Under the pieces are notes generated by a model, which ran no database searches, was not told the DNA's origin, and saw nothing but the letters and a program-made list of their open reading frames with translations. Source: Terriglobia bacterium (GTDB lineage Bacteria; Acidobacteriota; Terriglobia; Terriglobales; Acidobacteriaceae). From it: a stretch of DNA of 64,000 nucleotides. Location of the stretch: the NCBI GenBank assembly GCA_020072815.1, contig JAIQGE010000016.1, positions 35,008-99,007 on the forward strand. The letters are read 5' to 3'. Positions 1 through 7,699 of the stretch are shown piece after piece. The translations under genes and the position numbers were made by a program. The stretch's first letter is position 1. Each line of letters opens with the position of its first letter.

Positions 1-1
1 G

Positions 2-1000
2 AGCAGCGGCCGCAGCACGGATGCTACGCTGGGCGCGCTGAACAACCTGGCCCAGGCGCTGACTGGCTATCCCGGACGCAAGAACCTGATCTGGCTCTCC
101 GAGGCTTTCCCGCTCACCTTGTTCCCGGACATCATCATGAACGATCCCAACCCGTTCACCGGACCCGGCGCCGGGCCGATTGTTCCGGCCACGGTTGCCA
201 ACGATCCTTCTTCCCGCACCGATACCGACCGCGACTTCTCCGCCGAAGTGGAGAAAGTGGCCAACCTGATGATGGCCGCGCAAGTGGCCATCTATCCCGT
301 GGACGCCGCGGGCCTGGAGAACACGAACCGATTCAACGCCATGGGCACCATGCAGAGCCTGGCTGAACGCACCGGCGGCAAAGCTTATTTTGGACGCAAC
401 AATCTGGAACTGGGCGTCCGCACCAGCGTGGACGACGGCTCCACGTATTACACGCTGGCTTATTATCCGGAGAACAAGACCTGGGACGGAAAATTTCGCG
501 TCGTCCAGGTGAAGCTCACGCGGAACGGCGTGAGTTTGCGCCATCGCCAAGGCTATTACGCGCTCGATCCCGCTGGCGGCGGCAAGGACACGGAGAAAAC
601 CCTGGGGCGCGAATTCAGCAGCGCGCTCAGCCTGGACGCTCCCGGCGCCACGTCCGTACAGTTCAAGGCCCAGGTGGCCGCGGTTACGCCCAAGGTGCTG
701 GTGAAGTTCGCTATTGATCCGCACTCGCTGGCGTTCAGCAAAAAGGACGATTCGCACCAGCAAGCCGCGGTGAGTTGCGCGGTGGCCGCGTATACGGAAA
801 AAGGCGTCTTCGTGAAGCAGGAGATGAACAGCATGAACGCCTCCGTGAAGCAGGAAGACCTTCCTAAACTCATGCAAGGCGCGCTGGGCTGCGAACGCTC
901 CATTGACCTGAAGCCGGGCAAGTACAGCCTGGTGCTGGGCGTGGTGGACCGCAGCACGCGGCTCATTGGCACCACCACGGCCTGGGTCAAGGTGCCGTAG
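2..1000 (+). CDS. VWFA-related domain protein, C-terminal part (5' end outside window)
   Basis: The frame is open from the left edge, so this is the C-terminal 332 residues of a longer protein. The first residues (GYPGRKNLIWLSEAF) are the end of a von Willebrand A fold, followed by a second half with AIYPVDAAGL and the AERTGGKAYFG stretch, then a beta-rich tail. This arrangement is that of the secreted VWFA-related proteins that are abundant in Acidobacteriota. The role is unknown; they are probably envelope or adhesion proteins. It converges with recA, with only 13 bases between the stops. An internal TTG at 119 is not the real start because the reading frame and family similarity continue upstream. 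Confidence 0.85.
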   Translation, partial: SSGRSTDATLGALNNLAQALTGYPGRKNLIWLSEAFPLTLFPDIIMNDPNPFTGPGAGPIVPATVANDPSSRTDTDRDFSAEVEKVANLMMAAQVAIYPVDAAGLENTNRFNAMGTMQSLAERTGGKAYFGRNNLELGVRTSVDDGSTYYTLAYYPENKTWDGKFRVVQVKLTRNGVSLRHRQGYYALDPAGGGKDTEKTLGREFSSALSLDAPGATSVQFKAQVAAVTPKVLVKFAIDPHSLAFSKKDDSHQQAAVSCAVAAYTEKGVFVKQEMNSMNASVKQEDLPKLMQGALGCERSIDLKPGKYSLVLGVVDRSTRLIGTTTAWVKVP

Positions 1001-1013
1001 ACGAAAGCTGCAC

Positions 1014-2105
1014 CTATCTCTTCCCCACCGTCGCCACTTTCCCGTGCGTCACGGCGACGGCCTGTTTCTGCTCCGGCGTGGGCGCGGGCGGCTCGGGGAC
1101 AAGTGATTTCAATCCCAGCTCTTTGCGCAGCTCGGTTTCCAGCTTGACCATCACGTCCTGGTTGTCTTTCAGGAACTGCTTGGCGTTTTCGCGGCCCTGG
1201 CCAATGCGCTCGCCCTTATAGCTGAACCATGAGCCGGACTTCTCCACCATCTCTTTGGCCACGCCCAGATCAATCAGGTCGCCTTCGCGGGAGATGCCTT
1301 CACCGTACATGATGTCAAATTCAGCTTCGCGGAAGGGCGCCGCGGTCTTGTTCTTGACGACTTTGATTTTGGTCCGGTTGCCGACCACCACATCACCGTC
1401 TTTAATCGCCGCAATCCTGCGGATATCCACGCGGACGGACGAATAGAACTTCAGCGCGCGTCCGCCGGTGGTGGTTTCCGGGTTGCCGAACATCACGCCA
1501 ATCTTCTCTCTGATCTGGTTGATAAACACCAGACAGGTGCGCGACTTGGAAACAATCCCTGTCAGCTTGCGCAGCGCTTGCGACATCAACCGGGCCTGCA
1601 GGCCCATGTGGCTGTCACCCATTTCGCCTTCCAGTTCGGCTTTGGGGACCAGCGCGGCCACCGAGTCCACCACCAGAACGTCAATCGCGTTGGAGCGGAC
1701 CAGGGCTTCGGCAATTTCCAGCGCCTGCTCGCCCCAGTCAGGCTGGGAGACCAGCAGGTTGTCCACGTCCACGCCCAGCTTTTTGGCGTACGCGGGATCG
1801 AGGGCGTGCTCAGCGTCAACGAATGCGGCCATGCCGCCGGCCTTCTGAGCTTCGGCCACCACCTGCAGCGCCACGGTGGTCTTGCCGCTGGATTCCGGGC
1901 CAAAGATTTCCACCACGCGTCCGCGGGGGAAGCCGCCCACGCCCAGCGCGGCGTCAAAGGAAATGGAGCCGGTGGAGATCACCGCGATGGGGACAATCGC
2001 CTCCTTGTTCCCCAGCCGCATAATGGACCCCTTGCCAAACTGCTTTTCAATCTGCGACAGCGCAAGATCAATCGCTCGGTTCTTCTCTGCTCTTTCGTCA
2101 GCCAT
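1014..2105 (-). CDS. recA: RecA recombinase
   Basis: Full-length RecA (363 residues), the ATP-dependent strand-exchange protein of homologous recombination and trigger of LexA self-cleavage. Visible landmarks are the Walker A motif GPESSGKT (residues 69-76), the [13 protein letters not shown] segment, Walker [11 protein letters not shown], the L1 region with [13 protein letters not shown], the L2 region with [22 protein letters not shown], and the acidic to Pro-rich C-terminal tail. A GGAGAG Shine-Dalgarno lies just upstream of the ATG at 2105. No recX follows; the next gene converges from the other side. Confidence 0.98.
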   Translation of the reverse strand: MADERAEKNRAIDLALSQIEKQFGKGSIMRLGNKEAIVPIAVISTGSISFDAALGVGGFPRGRVVEIFGPESSGKTTVALQVVAEAQKAGGMAAFVDAEHALDPAYAKKLGVDVDNLLVSQPDWGEQALEIAEALVRSNAIDVLVVDSVAALVPKAELEGEMGDSHMGLQARLMSQALRKLTGIVSKSRTCLVFINQIREKIGVMFGNPETTTGGRALKFYSSVRVDIRRIAAIKDGDVVVGNRTKIKVVKNKTAAPFREAEFDIMYGEGISREGDLIDLGVAKEMVEKSGSWFSYKGERIGQGRENAKQFLKDNQDVMVKLETELRKELGLKSLVPEPPAPTPEQKQAVAVTHGKVATVGKR

Positions 2106-2118
2106 TCTTTCTCTCCGG

Positions 2119-2190
2119 GTAGCGCGCTACTCCTGCGCTGAAATCGCTTTTTTATCGGACGGCGTGTGCCTGTTACCGCAGGCGATTATA
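2119..2190 (-). promoter_or_regulatory. recA: recA upstream region: -10-like box and 12-bp palindrome
   Basis: On the minus strand a perfect TATAAT lies at 2190-2185, about 80 bases before the recA ATG, without a convincing -35. A perfect 12-bp palindrome GTAGCGCGCTAC (2119-2130) sits between it and the Shine-Dalgarno. It could be an operator, for example for LexA, but I do not know the LexA motif of this lineage, so this is a guess from position only. Confidence 0.3.
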
Positions 2191-2251
2191 AATATACACG
2201 AGTAGCGAAGAAAAGGGGAACTTTGTTTGCGACTTGCCCGATGCACCGTTT

Positions 2252-2677
2252 CTAGAGCAAACGCACATTCGCATCGTAGGATTTCAGCGCTCGGTCAAAC
2301 GTGATGAGCTTCAAACCCGCTACCGAGGCGAAGGCCAGAAGATAGGCGTCAGCCCAGACTTTGGGCGAGCGATTGGACATGCGCGAGAAGGCGCGAAAAG
2401 CTTTATCGAGGTCGTCGGGCTCAGCGAGGAACATGATGCGGCTGTCAGCCCACAGGCGGTCCCACAAGGCCCATGCTTCAGACATGGTCTTAACGTCTTG
2501 GCCCATGATCGCCTCAGTTGTTAGGAGCCGGAGAACGGTGATTTGAGTAAAACGGCAGAAGAAGAACTGCTCGTTGGCGGCCTGCTCGAACCAAGACCTG
2601 GCCTTCTCTGAATGCGCGTGCCGGCTCCAAAGAAGCGCCAACCACACGTTGGCATCAAGGAAATTCAACGTGTTCAT
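2252..2677 (-). CDS. PIN-domain toxin (VapC-type ribonuclease)
   Basis: A 141-residue PIN domain of the VapC toxin class, predicted to be a Mg2+-dependent endoribonuclease. Acidic positions expected at the metal site are visible: D8 in FLDANVW, the D of WADAYLLAFA and the D of LITFDRAL. The N-terminus LDANVWLALLW, then H and WFEQAA, with FCRFTQITVLRLLT, resembles the mycobacterial PIN subfamily. Its start overlaps the end of the upstream ribbon-helix-helix antitoxin gene by 23 bases, the usual translationally coupled toxin-antitoxin layout. The target RNA cannot be told from sequence. Confidence 0.88.
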   Translation of the reverse strand: MNTLNFLDANVWLALLWSRHAHSEKARSWFEQAANEQFFFCRFTQITVLRLLTTEAIMGQDVKTMSEAWALWDRLWADSRIMFLAEPDDLDKAFRAFSRMSNRSPKVWADAYLLAFASVAGLKLITFDRALKSYDANVRLL

Positions 2678-2897
2678 AGATCTGTTCGCTAGTTAGGTTT
2701 ACTTTTGGCCCTTCGGAAACGATGAGTGGAAACTGCACTCGCTTGGGTCGCGGACGCTTACCTTGAAGCAGGACAGTGCGAACACCGGCGAGAACAAGGT
2801 CGCGGACGGAGCGGCCCCGGGCGGCAGCTTGCTCTTTCAGTTGGCGGTAGAGAGGCGCTGGAATATCAACCGTGGTGCGTACTGATTCTTCTTTCAT
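2655..2897 (-). CDS. Ribbon-helix-helix antitoxin of the VapC-type pair
   Basis: An 80-residue protein beginning MKEESVRTTVDIPAPLY, followed by a helix-turn-helix of ribbon-helix-helix type (RQLKEQAAARGRSVRDLVL) and a C-terminal tail (SEGPKVNLTSEQIYEHVEFP) that should wrap the toxin. Such antitoxins bind their own promoter as dimers and neutralise the PIN toxin. I chose the ATG at 2897 because the RHH strand begins directly after it; a longer upstream reading (to 2948) has no family-like sequence. Confidence 0.85.
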   Translation of the reverse strand: MKEESVRTTVDIPAPLYRQLKEQAAARGRSVRDLVLAGVRTVLLQGKRPRPKRVQFPLIVSEGPKVNLTSEQIYEHVEFP

Positions 2898-3204
2898 GGG
2901 GTGATTATCGCACGGGTGCCATAAATATGGCCAGTGCCCTTGTATCAAATAGCTTTTGGTAGGGCAGGACCTTCAGACCTGCCTGAGCCCGAAGGGCGAA
3001 ACGAGGTGCGTTACCCAAGTCCCGCTTTGCGCGAGAAAGAAGATCCAGGTCTGGGATTTATCCCAGAATAAACGAAAGTGAAAAGCCGGGAAGAGAGCGA
3101 AAGAAGATTCCTTCCTCGCGCCTGTAGCCCGCGCGATGCACGTGTAGCACAGCCGCCCTCGGCTGTCGGTGGAAGAGCGGCCCTTTAAGGGCCGCGATAG
3201 GATC
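2898..3204. repeat. Gene-free stretch with dispersed intergenic repeat
   Basis: No convincing gene. The stretch 3106-3200 contains a GC-rich segment (tcctcgcgcctgtagcccgc) related to the repeat near 4233 and 5612, plus short hairpins such as gcggccctttaagggccgc (3178-3196). These look like non-coding interspersed elements. Confidence 0.5.
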
Positions 3205-3369
3205 CTATTTTTTCGGCTTAGGATCCTGGCGCAAGGCAAACTCCAGCGGCCAGTGGATGGCCTCGGTCCGCGACTCAAACCGGTGGGTGAACCGGAATTC
3301 GTCGAGCTTCTCCACCAGTTCCTTTTTCAGGCGCAAATGAACGAATAGCGACGGTGTTTTCCGCGGCAT
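3205..3369 (-). CDS. 54-residue ribbon-helix-helix-like protein
   Basis: A short gene starting MPRKTPSLFVHLRL, continuing KKELVEKLDEFRFTHRFESR, TEAIHWPLEFALRQDP and ending PKPKK. The order basic strand, helix, RFESRTEAI turn, second helix is that of small ribbon-helix-helix DNA-binding proteins. No toxin-like partner touches it; the next gene on the same strand (XRE-type regulator) ends 30 bases upstream. Probably an orphan regulator or antitoxin. The ATG at 3369 is the only start giving the complete RHH fold. Confidence 0.7.
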   Translation of the reverse strand: MPRKTPSLFVHLRLKKELVEKLDEFRFTHRFESRTEAIHWPLEFALRQDPKPKK

Positions 3370-3399
3370 CGGCAAGAATATACAAGAGATGCCTGATAT

Positions 3400-3735
3400 T
3401 TAGCTCTTCTTTTTGAGCTTGCCGGAAGGGGATGCGGCGACAGGCTTTTTCAAGTGCTTTCGTTCGGCGCGGGCAAAGAACTGCGAGAGCTTCAGTTTAA
3501 AGGTGTCGGCGAAAGCAATGACCAGTTCAAGCGTGGGATTGATCTTGCCGTTTTCAAGCTGGCTGATCCAGCCAGTCGAATAGCCAGACCTGATCGAGAG
3601 GTCGACTTGGGACCAATTTCTTTCAAGCCGGAGCTGTGTGATAACAGCGCCAATCGCCTGTCCCAGGGTTTCCGTTTTGCGCTTGAGCTTCTTGCTGACT
3701 TTGCCGGCCACTCCTGCATCATCGGCATTGCTCAA
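3400..3735 (-). CDS. XRE-family helix-turn-helix regulator
   Basis: A compact repressor-type protein of about 111 residues with an XRE/Cro helix-turn-helix: LGQAIGAVITQLRLERNWSQ, then the SIRSGYSTGWISQLENGKIN recognition helix, and a basic Lys-rich tail. The start is uncertain. The frame stays open to 3939, but the upstream part runs through an AT-rich promoter-like stretch, so I chose the TTG at 3735, which follows a TATAAT box (3754-3749) by 13 bases. That would make the mRNA leaderless or nearly so. Likely autoregulated through the dyad just upstream. Confidence 0.75.
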   Translation of the reverse strand: MSNADDAGVAGKVSKKLKRKTETLGQAIGAVITQLRLERNWSQVDLSIRSGYSTGWISQLENGKINPTLELVIAFADTFKLKLSQFFARAERKHLKKPVAASPSGKLKKKS

Positions 3736-3748
3736 TTTTATGTCTTTA

Positions 3749-3775
3749 ATTATACTTAATATGATTATCTTAAGT
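3749..3775. promoter_or_regulatory. AT-rich dyad and -10 box between divergent genes
   Basis: A perfect inverted repeat ACTTAA-N10-TTAAGT (3754-3775) touches a minus-strand TATAAT (3754-3749). It sits between the XRE-type regulator and the divergent small gene at 3823, the expected position of an autoregulatory operator. The base composition is sharply more AT-rich than the flanks. Confidence 0.5.
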
Positions 3776-3822
3776 AACAGTTGGCGGCCTGTCGCATTGC
3801 CAGTAAGTATGAGAGTCATCCG

Positions 3823-4119
3823 ATGAAACTGCACGTCTTCCGCAATCTGTATCTGGCCAACCGGAGCCTGCTCCAGGCCGTAAACGCGCTGGCGGAACTG
3901 GTCAAGGAGACTTCCCCGTGCAGGACCACCCTGCGGCATGCCCAGGCCATGATCGAGGAGGTCCGCGCCGGCATCAATAGCGACGTGGCGGAGTGGATCG
4001 AGCAGCGCGAAAGCGGCCGGTTCTCCAGCCTTGACCTCGCACGCGGGAAATGCGAGAAGGAGAATGAGTCGCCCGCGTCCGCGAAAGCCAAGCCGTCAAA
4101 GCGGCGACGGTCGAGCTAA
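3823..4119 (+). CDS. Hypothetical 98-residue protein divergent from XRE regulator
   Basis: Not recognised. The protein begins MKLHVFRNLYLANRSLLQAV, is predicted mostly helical for about 70 residues (ALAELVKETSPCRTTLRHAQ, AMIEEVRAGINSDVAEWIEQ) and ends in a Lys/Arg/Ser-rich tail (KAKPSKRRRSS). No signal peptide or membrane segment. It is divergent from the XRE regulator and probably shares its control region. The ATG at 3823 is preferred over 3781 because the latter lies inside the promoter region. Confidence 0.6.
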   Translation: MKLHVFRNLYLANRSLLQAVNALAELVKETSPCRTTLRHAQAMIEEVRAGINSDVAEWIEQRESGRFSSLDLARGKCEKENESPASAKAKPSKRRRSS

Positions 4120-4232
4120 GTTTAGTGCGGAGGGCTTAGCCTCTGTAGGTATCAGGGCACCGGCTCGGTAGTCCAGGGCTTTAAGCCCTGGATGAAGCGT
4201 AGCGAAACCGTGCCGTATAGCGCGAATCAGAA

Positions 4233-4280
4233 TTCTTTCCTCGCGCCGCAGGCCCGCGCGCAGCGAAGCGGAGCGCGCTA
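4233..4280. repeat. Dispersed repeat, left copy flanking the HNH cassette
   Basis: The 22 bases 4233-4254 occur as an exact inverted copy at 5612-5633, and the adjoining 4262-4280 segment (agcgaagcggagcgcgcta) has a one-mismatch inverted match near 5557-5573. The two copies bracket the HNH gene and the methyltransferase fragment. A more diverged copy lies near 3112. The surrounding 4120-4374 stretch contains no gene. Confidence 0.6.
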
Positions 4281-4374
4281 AACCCAACTGCGGGCGGCAT
4301 CCGTGGTCCATTCGAATCATATCGCCGGCACAATCTCACACTGTGCTCGGCGCTCGGATACCGGCTCGTGATTA

Positions 4375-5295
4375 TCAAGGACGAAAAATCTTCTCATTGT
4401 GCCAAGTCAGCATCTCCTTAGCGGGTCTAAACTGTTCAATATCTGGCAGACGAATCTCTTTGCCGTGCATGCTGTAGTATTCGACACCATTGTCGAACTC
4501 CTCCTTGATTTTCTTGCTCACCTCAACTTTGTAATCAGGCGTCACGGTGAGGTAGCCCAAGTCAAACAGGGTGTGGATATCTTCGCGTAGCAGAATGCCA
4601 TTCGTAGGGGAATGCGTGCCGCTCGAAGCGTAGGGCTTGATATGCGCTGATTCGAGTACATGCAAAACCCGCGATGCGGAGAACGCACATCGACGCTTGT
4701 ACGCGTCGGCGACAATGATTCGGAACGCTCCTTGACCTAGGCGTGGGAGGATAACTTGAGGTTTGCCGTATTTCTGAATAGCGATGCTAACGGACTCATC
4801 TAAAGCAGGGGAGGATCCCGCCAGACGGGCCTGAACTTCCTGCCAAAGGCTCTGCCCTTCGAACGTTTCAGTGTCATACGTTTTTCCTCGTTGGATTCCC
4901 GGACGCCAATCACTGGCAGGAATCCATTCATTGGGCTTAAAAAAGAACGGTTGCTGTAGCAGAATGCAGCCGATTATCTCCTCCTGCCCGATTGGGCCCG
5001 GTAGGTGGCGACGTTGGCCGAGGAGTTCACGGAATTCTGCAAACGATGGCGTTCCATTCTTGTATTGGAATGCGTCCCACGCATAATGAACCGGGCATTG
5101 AGTGAAACGACTGAAGAAACCACCGCCGACTATGAAATTTCGCGGACTATGCAGCTTGAACAGAAACGGTTCGCCTGGTTCAACAGCTCGGAACGTGTCT
5201 AGGCCCGACGGTCGCCAGAAGTTGACCTCATCTGGCCTTTGGTCAGCTAGGTACGAGTACCAAGAAAGGTCCGTTATGGCGACGTAGAATTTCAT
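4375..5295 (-). CDS. HNH endonuclease, restriction-like
   Basis: A 306-residue protein with an HNH nuclease domain at residues about 195-255: RRCAFSAS, then SAHIKPYASSGTH (H218), TNGILLRED (N232) and IHTLFDLGYLTVTPD (H241). This is the HNH_2-type module found in restriction-like nucleases. The N-terminal 150 residues (FYVAITDLSWYSYLADQRPD, EPFLFKLHSP, NFIVGGGFF) resemble the small modified-base/ligand-binding fold often put in front of such nucleases. It starts three bases after the stop of a truncated methyltransferase-like gene, so the pair may descend from a restriction-modification locus. Probably cleaves foreign or modified DNA; this is inference. Confidence 0.8.
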   Translation of the reverse strand: MKFYVAITDLSWYSYLADQRPDEVNFWRPSGLDTFRAVEPGEPFLFKLHSPRNFIVGGGFFSRFTQCPVHYAWDAFQYKNGTPSFAEFRELLGQRRHLPGPIGQEEIIGCILLQQPFFFKPNEWIPASDWRPGIQRGKTYDTETFEGQSLWQEVQARLAGSSPALDESVSIAIQKYGKPQVILPRLGQGAFRIIVADAYKRRCAFSASRVLHVLESAHIKPYASSGTHSPTNGILLREDIHTLFDLGYLTVTPDYKVEVSKKIKEEFDNGVEYYSMHGKEIRLPDIEQFRPAKEMLTWHNEKIFRP

Positions 5296-5298
5296 CCC

Positions 5299-5475
5299 TC
5301 ACCAGTAAGGCACCGGCGTCACGTAGTCATAGACCTTGTGCGTGGGCGCAACCGGATCAGTCTGCGGCGTAGCCAGCCCGACAGGTGGATTGTTGATGCG
5401 CTTCTTGTCTGTGTGTTCGTAACTCTCGATGGGACGCTTGCGGGGTGGGGCGCTCGTCCCTTTCTTTCGGGCCAT
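5299..5475 (-). pseudogene. N-terminal fragment of a site-specific DNA methyltransferase (type III-like)
   Basis: A 58-codon frame beginning MARKKGTSAPPRKRPIESYE, continuing HTDKKRINNPPVGLATPQTD and ending at a TGA after TPVPYW. The basic tail followed by ES-YEH-DKKR-NNPPVGL-TP-TD is, from memory, the opening of adenine-specific methyltransferases of type III-like or phage-type systems, which normally run for hundreds of residues. The catalytic domain is absent. The fragment stops three bases before the HNH gene, so it may still be translated as a leader coupled to it. Confidence 0.6.
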
Positions 5476-6271
5476 TCGATGAATTCCCCAATCTTCAATT
5501 CGCTCTTAGTGAAGAAAGAGAATTCTATTCCCGGCTGTGACCAAATGCTAGATTTCTAGCGCGCTGCGCTTCGGCTGGGCTTTCTTAGGTCGCGCCGTTA
5601 CCCTGCGCGACGGCCTGCGGCGCGAGGAAAGAAGCCATTAGCCGTTAGCGAAACAAAAGCCGCGGCCGTGGGCGGACACGCTCCACAGATTCACGCACTC
5701 CACGGGACAATCGAGGTTTTTGGGACGATGAACTACTTCGTCCTTGCTTTAGCGAACAAAAGACGATAAGCTAGCGACTAGCTCCTAGCCACTGGCAACT
5801 AGCTTAAGGCAAAGTCGGAAAAACCCGGGCCGCCCAGGCGGCGGGAAATCGCTCTTTGAAAATCAGCAATTTAGCAAATTGGCTACCAGCAAAAGCCAAA
5901 GCAAACTCCAAAGATTCCTCAACAGAGGCTTCGACGGAGCCGTGACCGTTCGGTGACCGACCGATGACTGGCCGGTGACCGGCCGGTTGAATCCACTTGA
6001 GCCTTTGTTTGCAATAAGAAGGAGTCTATGGGGGGTGGGGGCGAAAAAGATCGGGTGATCGCCGACATCGCGCGTGATCGCCGAAATCGCCGTAATCGGG
6101 AAGAGGAAAGCAGATTCCTCACTCCGTTCGGAATGACAAGCGTATCGCCGGGGATGACTTGAGCTAACCCCTTATTTTCCGGGGATGAACGGGGAGGGGA
6201 GGGGGGCGAAGAAAGATCGGGTGATCGCCCGTGATCGGGTCATCCGGTGATCGGAAAGGCAAAAAGCAGAT
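5476..6271. repeat. Gene-free stretch with short repeats
   Basis: About 800 bases without a convincing gene. It contains the right inverted copy of the dispersed repeat (5557-5633), a cluster of gtgaccg/ccggtgacc units with internal dyads (5940-5990), and two copies of agatcgggtgatcgcc (6048-6063 and 6214-6229), each followed by further gtgatcg units. It looks like accumulated interspersed repeats. Confidence 0.5.
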
Positions 6272-7516
6272 TCACTCATAATGCAGCGCTTCCACCGGGT
6301 CAAGCTGGGCGGCGCGGGTCGCGGGCAGCGTACCGAAGACCACGCCCACCAGGCACGCCGTCGCCAGGGCGATGATCGCCGACAAACCGGAAATCGGCAC
6401 ACGGTATTCGCTAAAAAAGCGCACGGAAAACGGTATGGCCAGGCCGATCAAGGTCCCCAGCACGCCGCCGGCCAGGGAGATGAGCACGGCTTCGGTCAAA
6501 AACTGCAGGCGGATTTCACGGTTGGTGGCGCCGATGGCCTTGCGGATGCCGATCTCGCGGATGCGGGTGCGCACGTTGGCCAGCATGATGTTCATGATGC
6601 CCACGCCGCTCACCGCCAGCACCAGCACGGCCACGCCCAGCAGCACCAGGGTAAGCGCGTTGGCGGTTTTGGCGGCCACGTCCAGAAGCTGGGTGAGGTT
6701 CTCCACGCGGTACACCGACTCCGGACGGTGGCGCGACTGCAGCACGTGGCGGATCAACTCCGTGGCCTGCGGGACCTGGCCGGCGTCAGAGATGGAGAAG
6801 AACACCTGTTTCACGGCGTCGTTGCCGGTAAAATAGCGGCCCACGCTGTAGGGAATCAGGATGGTGTCGCCGGCAATCTCCGACTGGCCAAAGGTCTCCA
6901 CCCGCTCGCGGAAGGTGCCGATGATGACGAACGGCAGGCTGCGGATCTTGATGCCCTGGCCTTTCGCTGCTTCTTGTGAGCCATACAGCCGCTGGGCGAA
7001 CTGCTGCGTCACCACGGCAACGTGGGCGCGCGACTTGGCGTCTTCTTCGTCAAAGAACCTGCCGGCCAGGATCTCCAGGTTGCGCACGGCGGAATACTGC
7101 GGGGCCACGCCCAGCACCAGGATGTCGCGCTCTTTGCCGCCGCCCACGCCGATGCGGTCATGCAGCTCCAGCATGGGCGATGCCGCGCGAATCCCCGGGA
7201 CCTGCAGCACCACGGCCTGCATGTCTTCAATGGTCAGGTAGTCTGTGCCGTTGTTGCCGCCGGTGGTGTTGGTGGCGCCTTCATAGTAGGCGTAAATCAG
7301 GTTGGCGCCGATGGCCTGGATCTGGTTCATCACGTACTGTTTGCCGGTGAGGCCGATGGTCACCACCATGATCAACGACGCGGTGCCGATGACCATCCCC
7401 AGCGCGGTCAGGGCGAAGCGCACTTTGCTGGTGCGGAAGGAATCCACGGCAATGCTCACGATCTCGCTGAAGAGCATGGTGCGCCGGGCGGTGTTGGCCA
7501 GTGGATTCGGACTCAT
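6272..7516 (-). CDS. ABC transporter permease, MacB/FtsX type
   Basis: A 414-residue permease with the MacB layout: cytoplasmic N-terminus (FRTSKVRFALTALGMVIGTA) leading into the first membrane helix, a periplasmic core of about 220 residues, then three C-terminal helices. The FtsX-family coupling motif VRTRIREIGIRKAIGATNRE precedes helix 3. Such proteins transmit ATPase work across the membrane to export or release envelope molecules rather than import solutes. No ABC ATPase or membrane-fusion gene adjoins it here; upstream is a divergent gene, so its ATPase must be encoded elsewhere. Confidence 0.9.
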   Translation of the reverse strand: MSPNPLANTARRTMLFSEIVSIAVDSFRTSKVRFALTALGMVIGTASLIMVVTIGLTGKQYVMNQIQAIGANLIYAYYEGATNTTGGNNGTDYLTIEDMQAVVLQVPGIRAASPMLELHDRIGVGGGKERDILVLGVAPQYSAVRNLEILAGRFFDEEDAKSRAHVAVVTQQFAQRLYGSQEAAKGQGIKIRSLPFVIIGTFRERVETFGQSEIAGDTILIPYSVGRYFTGNDAVKQVFFSISDAGQVPQATELIRHVLQSRHRPESVYRVENLTQLLDVAAKTANALTLVLLGVAVLVLAVSGVGIMNIMLANVRTRIREIGIRKAIGATNREIRLQFLTEAVLISLAGGVLGTLIGLAIPFSVRFFSEYRVPISGLSAIIALATACLVGVVFGTLPATRAAQLDPVEALHYE

Positions 7517-7699
7517 ATGTTTCTATTCTACTTCGCCGAACGAGGGTTTGCCGCGCCAACAGTCCCTAGCCGCGAACGGTTGGCTGTGTCGGGCCATGAA
7601 CTGATGGTTGCGTCTCCGCGGCGGATTCGAACACGGCCGTTTTGGAGGCGTGCTTTATAATGCTTCTCAGTTTGTTCCAACCAGGAGGCATCACCCATC

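Noticed and set aside
2973..3278. Minus-strand open frame of 101 codons
   Set aside because: It runs through the dispersed repeat and overlaps the ribbon-helix-helix gene; composition and lack of a Shine-Dalgarno argue against a gene.
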